DNA of 20,013 bases from Rhizosphaericola sp047606825 (GCA_047606825.1 JASGDY010000034.1:1-20013), one strand, 5' to 3'. Counted from the first letter of the stretch, positions 8,940-16,228 are shown. Notes: generated from the letters alone by a model not told the origin. Made by a program: numbers and translations.

Positions 8940-9707
8940 ATGGATTTAACAAAAGGAAATATCATCGTCGACAACTGGTATGAACTCAAAAACTTTACGC
9001 AGGCGCGTATCGCTTTGGGGCGGACTGGCGTTGCGATTCCATTAAAGGAAACATTGCAGTTCCGTCTTGCCCATGCGCATGCACGCGATGCCGTTTATTC
9101 CGCGCTGGATTTACCGTTGCTGCATTCTGGTTTATCCGAAATGGGTCTGGATTTTTTGGATGTGCATAGCCAAGCCAAGAGCCGTGACGAATACCTGAAA
9201 CGTCCTGATTTCGGGCGCACACTCAACAACGCATCCGTGGAGCTATTGAAAAATATAGCGTCCGACAAGAAAGATATTGCGATTGTGGTAAGTGATGGTC
9301 TGTCTGCCGCCGCTGTTAATGCGCACGCCGTTCCCTTGCTGCGACATTTGCAATTATTAAATCAGAAGCTACAATATTCTTGGACGCCGATTGTCATTGT
9401 ACAGCAAGGGCGTGTTGCTGTTGCGGACGAGATTGCGGAATTGTTGAATGCCCGGTTTGTCGTGCATCTGATAGGTGAGCGGCCAGGTTTGAGCTCGTAT
9501 GATAGTTTGGGTGCGTATCTGACTTTTCAACCTTATAATGGCATGACGGACGAATGCCGGAACTGTATTTCCAATATCCGAACGGAAGGCCTGGCAATCC
9601 CGATAGCAGCAGAGAAGATTATGTTTATGGTGCGTGAATCTTTTAAATTGGGATTGTCCGGTGTACAATTGAAAGATACCTTTCCGGGTCGTTTATTGTT
9701 GGATTAA
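8940..9707 (+). CDS. eutC: Ethanolamine ammonia-lyase small subunit
   Basis: EutC is the smaller subunit that helps to bind the corrin ring of adenosylcobalamin. The 255-residue product carries the family blocks in order: TQARIALGRTG (20-30), LAHAHARDAV (43-52), RPDFGRTLN (88-96), VSDGLSAAAVN (117-127), and LIGERPGLSSYDSLGAYLTF (about 177-196), followed by TDECRNCISNIRTEGL (203-218). The last block contains the paired cysteines common in EutC. Length is slightly below the E. coli protein (295) because the N-terminal extension is shorter. It starts with ATG at 8940, 122 bases after eutB; most of that gap is a repeat element. The two subunits are presumably still on one transcript. Confidence 0.96.
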   Translation: MDLTKGNIIVDNWYELKNFTQARIALGRTGVAIPLKETLQFRLAHAHARDAVYSALDLPLLHSGLSEMGLDFLDVHSQAKSRDEYLKRPDFGRTLNNASVELLKNIASDKKDIAIVVSDGLSAAAVNAHAVPLLRHLQLLNQKLQYSWTPIVIVQQGRVAVADEIAELLNARFVVHLIGERPGLSSYDSLGAYLTFQPYNGMTDECRNCISNIRTEGLAIPIAAEKIMFMVRESFKLGLSGVQLKDTFPGRLLLD

Positions 9708-9742
9708 AAAAAGCAGAAGGTTAGATTTTATCCAACGTGAAG

Positions 9743-9765
9743 TATGATTCATGCCATGAATCATA
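9743..9765. promoter_or_regulatory. Perfect 10-bp palindrome in the phospholipase leader
   Basis: TATGATTCAT (9743-9752), a GCC spacer, then ATGAATCATA (9756-9765). It lies 36 bases before the chosen start of the phospholipase gene and 35 bases after eutC. It is not followed by a T run, so a protein-binding operator or a 5'-leader hairpin is more likely than a terminator. Confidence 0.4.
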
Positions 9766-9800
9766 GTTGTATTTTAAGATGTCAATTTTTCCCTTTAATA

Positions 9801-12329
9801 ATGAACAAACAGACAAGAAGAAATTTTTTAAAAAATGCAGGCTTGCTTTCTGGTGGGGTTGGTATTGCAAACGCTTTGCCCGCTTCCATCAAGAAAGCCT
9901 TTAGAATCAATCCAGACAAGGGTTCCACGTTTGAGGATGCGCAACATATCGTGCTGTTGATGCAGGAAAACCGCTCGTTTGATCATTGTTTTGGTACGCT
10001 CAACGGTGTACGTGGTTTCAATGATCCGCGCGCAATACAGTTGCCCAACGGCAACCCGGTTTGGTTGCAGACCAACAAGGCTGGTAAAACGTATTTGCCT
10101 TTCCGTCTCAATATGGACAAGTCCAAAATCACGTGGATGGGCGGTCTCCCGCACTCTTGGACAGACCAGGTAGATGCGCGCAACAACGGTAAATACGACA
10201 ATTGGCTCAATGCAAAACCTGCGGGTTATCCGGGTTTTCGCGACATGCCGATGACGATGGGGCACTATACGCGCGAAGACTTGCCGTTCAACTATGCGTT
10301 GGCAGATGCGTTTACGATTTGCGACCACCATTTTTGCTCTTCCCTTACAGGCACGACACCCAATAGACTGTACTATTTTACAGGTGCGTTACGCAGAAAT
10401 GGAAATCCGGACGAACCGGCATTGGTGCAGAACGAATATGTGGACTATGACCGCGAAGTCAACTGGTACACGGTTCCTGAAATGTTGCAGGACGCCGGCC
10501 TTTCCTGGCGTATTTACCAAAACGAATTGAGCTATCCTTCCGGTTTGTCCGGCGATGACGAACCTTGGCTCGCCAATTTTACAGACAATCCGATTGAGTG
10601 GTTTAGCCAGTTTCATATCCGCCATCAGGAACGTTATGTAGGTAGTTTGCAAAATATGTTGTCCAAAAATAATCAGCATATCACGGAGCTGCAATCACAG
10701 TTAGAGAGCAATGCGGAAGACAAAAACGCTGCAAAAGAATTAAAGACCGCGCAAGGTTACAAGAAATGGTTGGAAAAAGAATTACCTAAAGTAAAAGCTG
10801 AACTTGCAACAACGCTCGATGTGCGCTCCAAAGCCTTACGGGACAATGCTTTCACGATTAACGACAATGACAGCGATTTCCACAAAACAGAAAAAATTAA
10901 ATACAACGACGGCACAGAGGAACGTGAAACCACAGTTCCGAAATCCGATATTTTATTAAAATTCAGGCAGGACGTGCAGTCCGGAAATCTACCCGCCGTT
11001 TCTTGGTTGGTCGCACCAGAAAATTTTTCAGACCATCCTGCCGCACCTTGGTACGGTTCGTGGTATGTTTCGGAAGTGTTGGATATCCTGACACAAAATC
11101 CGGAAGTGTGGAAGAAGACGATTTTTATATTGACTTACGACGAAAATGATGGCTATTACGACCATCTGCCACCGTTTGTCGCACCTGACTATCGGGACGA
11201 ATCGACCGGAAAAGTGTCGTCCAGCATCCAACAATTGGCATCGGAATACGTCACGCGTGAGGACGAGGAGGTTCGCAAAAAAGTTTCCCCGATACGTGTA
11301 CGCGAAAGCGCGATCGGGCTCGGCTACCGCGTACCGTTTATCGTTGCGTCGCCGTGGACGCGCGGCGGTTATGTCAACTCGCAGGTCTTTGACCATACGT
11401 CCGTCGTACAGTTTTTGGAAGATTTTGTCAGTAGGAAAACGAAGAAAAAAGTGGTCTGCCAAAACCTTACGGACTGGCGTCGCGCCGTCTGCGGCAACTT
11501 ACGCTCCGTGTTCCGTCCCTACAACGGCGAAAAGATGGACGAACCGACCTATCTCGAACGAAACGCTTATGTACAAAGGATTCACAAGGCGCGTTACCAA
11601 CCGCTGCCTACCGTCATGGAACCTTTGTCCGACGAGACGATTCATACATTAAAAACCGACAAAACTGCGCTTCAATCATATCTCCAACAGGAAAAAGGCG
11701 CACGGAAATCCAATCCGTTGCCTTATGAACTGAGTGTGGATCTGCATCAGGAAGGCAATCGTCTGCAACTGGATTTTGAAGCGGCAAAAAAGCTGTTTAA
11801 GGAAAAATCCGCAGGCGCACCTTTTACGGTCTATGCACTTAACGACTATAAAACCAAAGACCAATACGCGTTGGGTGCCAACTGGAATTTTACCGTCGCG
11901 CCGGGTGACAGCTTGCAGTACGATTGGTCCCTGGACAATTTTGCCGACAGGCAATATCAACTCGCCGTGCATGGCCCGAATGGTTTTTACCGTTTGTTTG
12001 AGGGCAATGGCAATAACCCGAAATTGGATATTGTAGTTAAGGATATCGTTCGGAAATCCAATAAATACGGAGCTTTGCGTATGTCGGTCTATAATAAAGA
12101 ATCGAAAACAATACATTTAATTATTAAAGACAATGCTTATGGTAAATCGGTTTTAAATAAAACGATTGCTGCCAATACGATTGTCGACATTGATATATTG
12201 TTAGAGAATAGTTTTGGCTGGTATGATTTTACCGTGACGGTCGGTGGCTACAACGATTTCAAAGCGATATACGCTGGTCATGCCGAAAACGGTAAGGAGG
12301 CGATGAGCGATCCGCAGATCGAGAAATAG
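9801..12329 (+). CDS. Tat-exported phosphocholine-type phospholipase C
   Basis: This enzyme hydrolyses phosphatidylcholine or related lipids to diacylglycerol and a phospho-head group outside the cytoplasm. I chose the ATG at 9801 (842 residues) rather than 9744, because it places the Tat motif TRRNFLK at residues 5-11. The phosphoesterase domain begins near 45 with HIVLLMQENRSFDHCFG (metal ligands E56-N57, then D61-H62) and continues with CDHHFCSSLTGTTPNR (174-189, probable Thr nucleophile). SWLVAPENFSDHP (401-413) and TYDENDGYYDH (445-455) complete the active site. Residues about 281-345 form a lysine/glutamate-rich coiled-coil-like insert. The last 170 residues look like two DUF756 domains (YELSVDLHQEGNRLQLDF; YGALRMSVYNKESKTIHLII). 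Coming right after eutC, it may supply ethanolamine-bearing head groups. Acid phosphatase AcpA-like activity is a less likely alternative. Confidence 0.9.
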   Translation: MNKQTRRNFLKNAGLLSGGVGIANALPASIKKAFRINPDKGSTFEDAQHIVLLMQENRSFDHCFGTLNGVRGFNDPRAIQLPNGNPVWLQTNKAGKTYLPFRLNMDKSKITWMGGLPHSWTDQVDARNNGKYDNWLNAKPAGYPGFRDMPMTMGHYTREDLPFNYALADAFTICDHHFCSSLTGTTPNRLYYFTGALRRNGNPDEPALVQNEYVDYDREVNWYTVPEMLQDAGLSWRIYQNELSYPSGLSGDDEPWLANFTDNPIEWFSQFHIRHQERYVGSLQNMLSKNNQHITELQSQLESNAEDKNAAKELKTAQGYKKWLEKELPKVKAELATTLDVRSKALRDNAFTINDNDSDFHKTEKIKYNDGTEERETTVPKSDILLKFRQDVQSGNLPAVSWLVAPENFSDHPAAPWYGSWYVSEVLDILTQNPEVWKKTIFILTYDENDGYYDHLPPFVAPDYRDESTGKVSSSIQQLASEYVTREDEEVRKKVSPIRVRESAIGLGYRVPFIVASPWTRGGYVNSQVFDHTSVVQFLEDFVSRKTKKKVVCQNLTDWRRAVCGNLRSVFRPYNGEKMDEPTYLERNAYVQRIHKARYQPLPTVMEPLSDETIHTLKTDKTALQSYLQQEKGARKSNPLPYELSVDLHQEGNRLQLDFEAAKKLFKEKSAGAPFTVYALNDYKTKDQYALGANWNFTVAPGDSLQYDWSLDNFADRQYQLAVHGPNGFYRLFEGNGNNPKLDIVVKDIVRKSNKYGALRMSVYNKESKTIHLIIKDNAYGKSVLNKTIAANTIVDIDILLENSFGWYDFTVTVGGYNDFKAIYAGHAENGKEAMSDPQIEK

Positions 12330-12360
12330 GAAGGTGGGTTACAAGTTACAGAAAAGGTAA

Positions 12361-12648
12361 TATGCTTTGCAAAGCATAAATTAACGTGAGTTCGGGCTAA
12401 TAAAAAGTCATAATAATTTGATTTTAAATAAATTATGTTCTTTTGCCTTGATGCAAAAGAACCAAAAAATCAAGACTGTATTGAATTAACTAAAAATCAA
12501 CGCATAAGTCGGAAATAAAAGAAACTCACTCCGCTTCGCTACGTTCAGACAACTTTTATTTCTATCGACTTATTTCATTGATTTTCTTAACGTTAATTCA
12601 ATAAGGTCGATTCCAAAATACATACTAGCTTATCCCGAACTCACGTTA
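12361..12648. repeat. Nested inverted-repeat intergenic element
   Basis: Several palindromes lie inside each other. The outer arms are TAACGTGAGTTCGGG (12382-12396) and its exact complement at 12634-12648. An inner pair TATTGAATTAAC (12479-12490) matches 12592-12603. Inside that, ATAAGTCG (12504-12511) pairs with 12566-12573 and AAATAAAAG (12513-12521) with 12553-12561, leaving a loop containing CTCCGCTTCGCTACGTTCAG. Separate hairpins are TATGCTTTGCAAAGCATA (12361-12378) and GTTCTTTTGC/GCAAAAGAAC (12437-12462). The GCAAAAGAACCAAAAAATCAAG stretch resembles a family of repeats I remember from Sphingobacteriia-type intergenic regions. No gene is visible between 12330 and 12808. Confidence 0.75.
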
Positions 12649-12651
12649 TTT

Positions 12652-12712
12652 AAGCGTTCATTGCCTAAGAGGATTGCACATTTTTATGCAGCGTACGGTA
12701 TAGTGAATCGGA
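12652..12712. repeat. Dispersed intergenic repeat after the phospholipase gene (copy 2)
   Basis: GCGTTCATTG...GGATTGC...TTTT...GCAGCGTACGGTATAGT...AATCG aligns with 8873-8935. The best block is AGCGTACGGTATAGT (12690-12704) against AGCGTACAGTATAGT (8911-8925), 14 of 15 identical. Confidence 0.5.
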
Positions 12713-12722
12713 TTTCTTTTGC

Positions 12723-12776
12723 TAGACCTCATCCCCGACCCCTCTCACTTAGGAGAGGGGTCGGGGATGAGGTCTA
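12723..12776. terminator. Perfect 24-bp hairpin between convergent genes (intergenic repeat, possible bidirectional terminator)
   Basis: Bases 12723-12746 pair perfectly with 12753-12776 around a 6-base loop (ACTTAG). The stem contains CATCCCCGACCCCTCTC. 'CCCCTCTC...GAGAGGGG' hairpins are common dispersed repeats in this phylum. It lies between the phospholipase gene (+) and the sigma factor gene (-) and could stop transcription from both sides. Its arms are followed by AAATACTTTTTTT on the + side. Confidence 0.6.
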
Positions 12777-12808
12777 AATACTTTTTTTACACCTTGCGAA
12801 TTACAGTA

Positions 12809-13414
12809 TCACAAAAACAGAAGAAGAAGCGGCAACAGGTTGAGCGAATGTTTGTTGTATGTCGCGAGGTCTTTGGCGATGTTGCGGAGTGCCGCCACCA
12901 GGTGGTTGTTGACGGTACTTTTCGAAAGGTTGAGGGTTTTGGCAATCTGTTCGTGCGTCAGGCCTTCTTCCCTGCTGAGTAGGTATATTTCTTTTTGCCG
13001 AGGCGGCAACTGGAGGATTGCCTTGCGCAGCAAAGCTTTCTCCTCTTCGGACAGGACCCAGGATTCTGGGTCTGGAACGTTTTCGGACAATAGGAAATAG
13101 TCACAATATGCCTGCTGCAAACGTTTCTGGCGGGCCGTGGTCCTTAGGAAATCCATGGCTTTGTAAAAAGCGACTTTATGCAGGAAGGCTGCCAGTTCCG
13201 TAATATTGTCGACAAGTTGACGTCCTTCCCACAGTTTCATGAATATGTCGGAGAGTATCTCTTCCGCGATTTCGGAGGACTTGACATGCTTCAGTATATA
13301 ATGGTAGATTTTGTCCTTGTATCGGTCAAACAGTACGACAAACGCCTTTTCGCTCCCATCCTTGGCGATGAGTGCGAGCAATTGCGCGTCGGAAAAACTG
13401 TTCAGGTTGTCCAA
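12809..13414 (-). CDS. ECF-type RNA polymerase sigma-70 factor
   Basis: The 201-residue protein has the two-domain ECF layout. Sigma region 2 is at about 24-92 (FVVLFDRYKDKIYHYILKHV, then EEILSDIFMKLWE). Sigma region 4 is at about 126-180, with the helix-turn-helix in LTHEQIAKTLNLSKSTVNNH (152-171). The C-terminal end is a leucine-rich tail (LNLLPLLLLF), a feature I recall from Bacteroidetes ECF factors. Translation probably begins at TTG (13414-13412): no in-frame ATG exists upstream before the frame closes, and AGAAAGG lies about 8 bases before it. Such factors usually sit next to a FecR-like anti-sigma gene and a SusCD pair. Neither is adjacent here, so its partner and targets are unknown. 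A TATCTTTG promoter element lies about 57 bases upstream. Confidence 0.93.
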   Translation of the reverse strand: MDNLNSFSDAQLLALIAKDGSEKAFVVLFDRYKDKIYHYILKHVKSSEIAEEILSDIFMKLWEGRQLVDNITELAAFLHKVAFYKAMDFLRTTARQKRLQQAYCDYFLLSENVPDPESWVLSEEEKALLRKAILQLPPRQKEIYLLSREEGLTHEQIAKTLNLSKSTVNNHLVAALRNIAKDLATYNKHSLNLLPLLLLFL

Positions 13415-13470
13415 TGTATATGCCTTTCTACTTATTATTTGTCGAATTGACTTTAGGAACGTTAAGCGTG

Positions 13471-13478
13471 CAAAGATA
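13471..13478 (-). promoter_or_regulatory. Candidate -7 element for the sigma factor gene
   Basis: On the - strand this reads TATCTTTG, a full TAnnTTTG match. It lies 57 bases before the TTG start. No TTG is found at the usual -33 distance; TTTAG (13500-13496) is the nearest resemblance. Confidence 0.4.
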
Positions 13479-13567
13479 TTGTAAATATTAATCTACTAAA
13501 TGAATAGACTAATAAAATTTGAAAAAAATGCAAATATTTATTTAATGGAAAAAACGGTTCATTACGC

Positions 13568-14761
13568 CTACCTCTTAAAAAACGCAATACTGGAACCGAC
13601 CCAGTTTTTGTCGGCATTGTAGCGCACGCCGACCATCTTGCCCTTGCTCAGGCGCACGAGGTTGTTGACCAATACCGCTTTCCCGGTATCTGGTTCCCGG
13701 AAAAACATGAGCCGGATTTCAAAAACGGCGTTGTCGTCGAGGGTTTCTATGATAGGTTCGTATTTTACTTTCTTTTGGAGGATCCAGTTTTCCGGGTCGG
13801 TTATCTGCTCTATGGCATCTATGGTGACGTCGATGATGACACCCTGTCCGGCAAAGGAAAATAGCGGTTTGAGTACATAGTTTTCCAAATCGGTTGGCAA
13901 CACATCCAGTTCATCCAGAAAAGCCGTGAACGGCACGTAGTCGCTCTTTAGGAATGGCAGCGTGTACTTGCTGATTTTGTAGAACCAGTTGGGGTGCGGA
14001 CACCATTCGACGTTCAATGGCTTGGTAATGTCGAGATAACGCGGCAGTTCGTTTTTGTGTGCTTCAAAATCATCGAAAATCATGCGGTTGTAGACACGTT
14101 TTACCTGTATTTTCTTCCCGTCTTTTTCGTAAAAAACATCGCCATTTTCTTCAAAAACTTCAGAAATACAAATGACTGGAATTCCAAATTTCCGATGCGT
14201 CGCGGCAAAGTCGATGCGCGTCTTTTGCTGTGCGGGCAGGAGTTCCAACAGGATGACTTCCTCCGGTTGGTGGTCTTTCAGTATCAAGCCCTGCAACAGT
14301 TTTTCATATTGGACACTGTCATAACCATTGAAAAAATTGGTCCACGATTCATCGATGCCGAATGCGCGGCGGTAGGCATCAGCCTCCGCTTCCTGAAAGA
14401 GGAACAGCGTCGGAAATCCCTGCAATTCTATCAACTGCGGCACGATTTCGCCGTTGTCGTTTTTGCAGATACCGAAATCGAGACTGAACATTTCGCACTT
14501 GCCCTCGTCGCCCGGAACGAAATATTGCCCGGGAACGGCAGCGTCCATTTTGGCCAAAAGCGTAGGATTCTCAAGCTGTTCGGCTATCTCTGATGACGCT
14601 TCCATTAATTGTCCCACCAATTTTTCGGACAAAAAAACAGGCGTTTCCGCCACCTTGAAAACGAGGTCGCCGGGAAATGCCTGTTCAATACTGTCAAGAA
14701 CTTGCTGATAGGCAGCCTCGCTGTAATTTTCGTTGAATGCTTTTCGGATATCGGGAATCAT
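13568..14761 (-). CDS. ATP-grasp-like ligase of the glutathionylspermidine-synthase/circularly permuted type
   Basis: This 397-residue protein is not assigned to a named enzyme. The visible signature is of a carboxylate-amine ligase. LKPLFSFAGQGV (297-308) matches the 'KPLfg.eG.GV' phosphate-binding loop of glutathionylspermidine-synthase-like and circularly permuted ATP-grasp proteins. WILQKKVKYEPII (326-338) resembles the strand that supplies the adenine-binding acidic or backbone contacts. FEIRLMFF (347-354) and LVNNLVRLSKGKMVGVRYN (364-382) follow. In the N-terminal half, SLDFGICKNDNG and PQLIELQGFPTLFLFQ (93-123) fit a substrate-binding part. It lies at the distal end of the cluster, 277 bases after the nucleotidyltransferase gene, with a long repeat between. 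Whether it shares the same transcript is doubtful. It probably joins an amino group to a carboxylate using ATP; the substrate is unknown. Confidence 0.7.
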   Translation of the reverse strand: MIPDIRKAFNENYSEAAYQQVLDSIEQAFPGDLVFKVAETPVFLSEKLVGQLMEASSEIAEQLENPTLLAKMDAAVPGQYFVPGDEGKCEMFSLDFGICKNDNGEIVPQLIELQGFPTLFLFQEAEADAYRRAFGIDESWTNFFNGYDSVQYEKLLQGLILKDHQPEEVILLELLPAQQKTRIDFAATHRKFGIPVICISEVFEENGDVFYEKDGKKIQVKRVYNRMIFDDFEAHKNELPRYLDITKPLNVEWCPHPNWFYKISKYTLPFLKSDYVPFTAFLDELDVLPTDLENYVLKPLFSFAGQGVIIDVTIDAIEQITDPENWILQKKVKYEPIIETLDDNAVFEIRLMFFREPDTGKAVLVNNLVRLSKGKMVGVRYNADKNWVGSSIAFFKR

Positions 14762-14816
14762 GGTTTTATATTCTTAGGAAAAGTGAAAATATTAATACAA
14801 ATCAAAAGTTGAAAAA

Positions 14817-14967
14817 GTCCGCTGAAGCGGACGAACTTTTGGTAGCAATAATCCGACTCCTGTCAACAAGTTCCGTAGGAACGACCTTATATTTTCATAA
14901 GGTCGTTCCTACGGAACTCCATAACTTTATTGTAACCAATACTACCAAAAGTTCGCTCCTACGGAGC
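14817..14967. repeat. Composite palindromic repeat between two ligase-cluster genes
   Basis: The outer arms are GAACTTTTGGTAG (14833-14845) and CTACCAAAAGTTC (14942-14954). They enclose a perfect 22-bp hairpin (14869-14890 with 14897-14918, loop ATTTTC) containing TTCCGTAGGAACGACC. Small hairpins flank the outer arms on both sides: GTCCGC-TGAA-GCGGAC (14817-14832) and GCTCC-TAC-GGAGC (14955-14967). The 'TCCGTAGGAACGACC' sequence resembles a common Bacteroidota intergenic repeat. The adjacent CGTCGGATAAAA (14980-14991) also occurs in the eutB-eutC gap. Confidence 0.75.
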
Positions 14968-15038
14968 TATATTTCACGTCGGATAAAATGTGCATTCCTT
15001 TAAAAAATTAAATTGGACCCATTTATTTTCTTCTCTTT

Positions 15039-15341
15039 TCACATGATACGAATTTTGGATTCATTGATACTTTCTATCAAAAACGGATTGCTTAATGTTT
15101 TTTCTGCCACTAAATCCACGTTCCGGTTCAACAATTCTTGCAAATCATACAAAAGCTCAAAATAATTGGCACCATAGGTTTCATAATGCATATCCTTCGG
15201 AAAACTGAACAAAAAATCAATGTCGCTGTCCTTGGTCATGCTGTCAGTAGCGGCACTTCCAAACAGATATGCCCGGGTCGCTCCATATTTCTGAAACGTC
15301 TTTTTAATCTCCGGTAATTTATTTTCAATGATTTTTTCCAT
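15039..15341 (-). CDS. MNT-type minimal nucleotidyltransferase (MntA-like), orphan
   Basis: This 100-residue protein carries the minimal nucleotidyltransferase signature GSX10DXD: YLFGSAATDSMTKDSDIDFL (25-44). A third metal-binding acid is in NVDLVAE (about 74-80). Proteins of this size are typically MntA antitoxins that AMPylate and silence a HEPN (HepT) toxin encoded next to them. No HEPN gene is visible on either side. The next gene downstream is a ligase, after a 277-base repeat region with no open frame of that kind. It may be a leftover of a HepT/MntA module, or the family may act alone here. It starts with ATG, 32 bases after the amidotransferase-like gene. Confidence 0.85.
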   Translation of the reverse strand: MEKIIENKLPEIKKTFQKYGATRAYLFGSAATDSMTKDSDIDFLFSFPKDMHYETYGANYFELLYDLQELLNRNVDLVAEKTLSNPFLIESINESKIRIM

Positions 15342-15373
15342 TCCATTTTAAGGATAAAAAATAAAAACACGGA

Positions 15374-16228
15374 CTACCGACCGCTGACCACTTCACTCCG
15401 CTCTACTTTTTCCGTCGCCTGGTCCAAAAACGTGGGTAGCAATATGCGCTGCGTGTACATGATTTTGTCGGGGTCTTCGAGCTGTTCGAGCATACTGTAA
15501 TATTTTTCCTCTCCGTGTTCCGCAATGACTTTTTCCTTGTTGTGTTCCTGCAAGAGGCGCGCACGCATCGCCATGCCGTCGGCTTCAGGATGGAACTGCG
15601 TACCGACCATCTCCGGCGAAAAACGGATGCCCATGATAGCTCTTTCCAAAGGTACGTGCGGGCGTTCCTTCTCAATCGCCAATATGGACGCATCCATTTC
15701 CGAAAGCCGCCACCTGTCCGGCTCGACCACCTGGTAGTCGCGGCTGTCAACGGCATAGAACGGGTTTTCCAAATCCTTGAACAGCGGCTCGGTCAAGCCG
15801 CCTTCCACTTTGGTAATGGGAAACACGCCGAACGAGGTGGACATTCTTTTGCAGACACGCCCGACCATGAAGTGCCGGCACGCCAACTGGAACGAATGGC
15901 AGATGAAAAACACGTATTTCTTCCGGTCTTCCGCCGCCTGCTCGTTGTGGTCGTAGAGCTGGCCTATCATCCGAAAATATTTGTGTTCCCATTCCCAGCC
16001 TTCCTCGTCAAAAGGCGAACCTGGACCACCGCTGGAAATGTAAATGTCATAAGACAAATCAGGCACTTCGTTCTTCTGCCGCACGTCAAATTCGTCAACG
16101 ACACAGGCGTATTGATGTGTGTCGAAGTAGTTCCGCACAATCTTTCGGATACACGCCATTCCTTGGTTTTCGTACCCGTTGTTCAAATCCAAAATAGCGA
16201 TACGCTTCACTTTACCTAATTGCTGCAT
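15374..16228 (-). CDS. Class I glutamine amidotransferase-like protein
   Basis: The 284-residue protein has a class I amidotransferase fold: RIAILDLNNG near the N-terminus (9-18), YISSGGPGSPFD (63-74) as oxyanion region, FFICHSFQLAC (107-117) with the candidate nucleophile C110, and VGTQFHPEADG (208-218) with H213 and E215 of the triad. The usual nucleophile motif is GxCxGxQ; here it is FICHSFQ, with the glycine after the cysteine replaced by serine. A tail of some 65 residues after the triad (including KVIAEHGEEKYYSMLEQLEDPDKIMYTQRILLP) is longer than in a simple amidotransferase. In this context it could supply ammonia from glutamine, or cleave a gamma-glutamyl or similar peptide, for the two ATP-grasp ligases and the GCS2 ligase around it. 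GMP synthase is unlikely, because the synthetase domain is absent. Confidence 0.8.
   Translation of the reverse strand: MQQLGKVKRIAILDLNNGYENQGMACIRKIVRNYFDTHQYACVVDEFDVRQKNEVPDLSYDIYISSGGPGSPFDEEGWEWEHKYFRMIGQLYDHNEQAAEDRKKYVFFICHSFQLACRHFMVGRVCKRMSTSFGVFPITKVEGGLTEPLFKDLENPFYAVDSRDYQVVEPDRWRLSEMDASILAIEKERPHVPLERAIMGIRFSPEMVGTQFHPEADGMAMRARLLQEHNKEKVIAEHGEEKYYSMLEQLEDPDKIMYTQRILLPTFLDQATEKVERSEVVSGR

Noticed and set aside
9744..9800. A longer N-terminus for the phospholipase beginning at the ATG at 9744
   Set aside because: It would put 19 residues before the Tat signal, and its first bases are the palindrome; the ATG at 9801 gives a normal signal peptide.
12719..12982. A + strand open frame through the 24-bp hairpin into the sigma factor
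   Set aside because: Its first part encodes a palindromic repeat and the rest is antisense to the sigma region 4 domain.
15515..16219. A 234-codon open frame on the + strand opposite the amidotransferase-like gene
   Set aside because: It mirrors a gene with clear family motifs on the - strand; its translation is rich in F, V, R and H and shows no domain signature.
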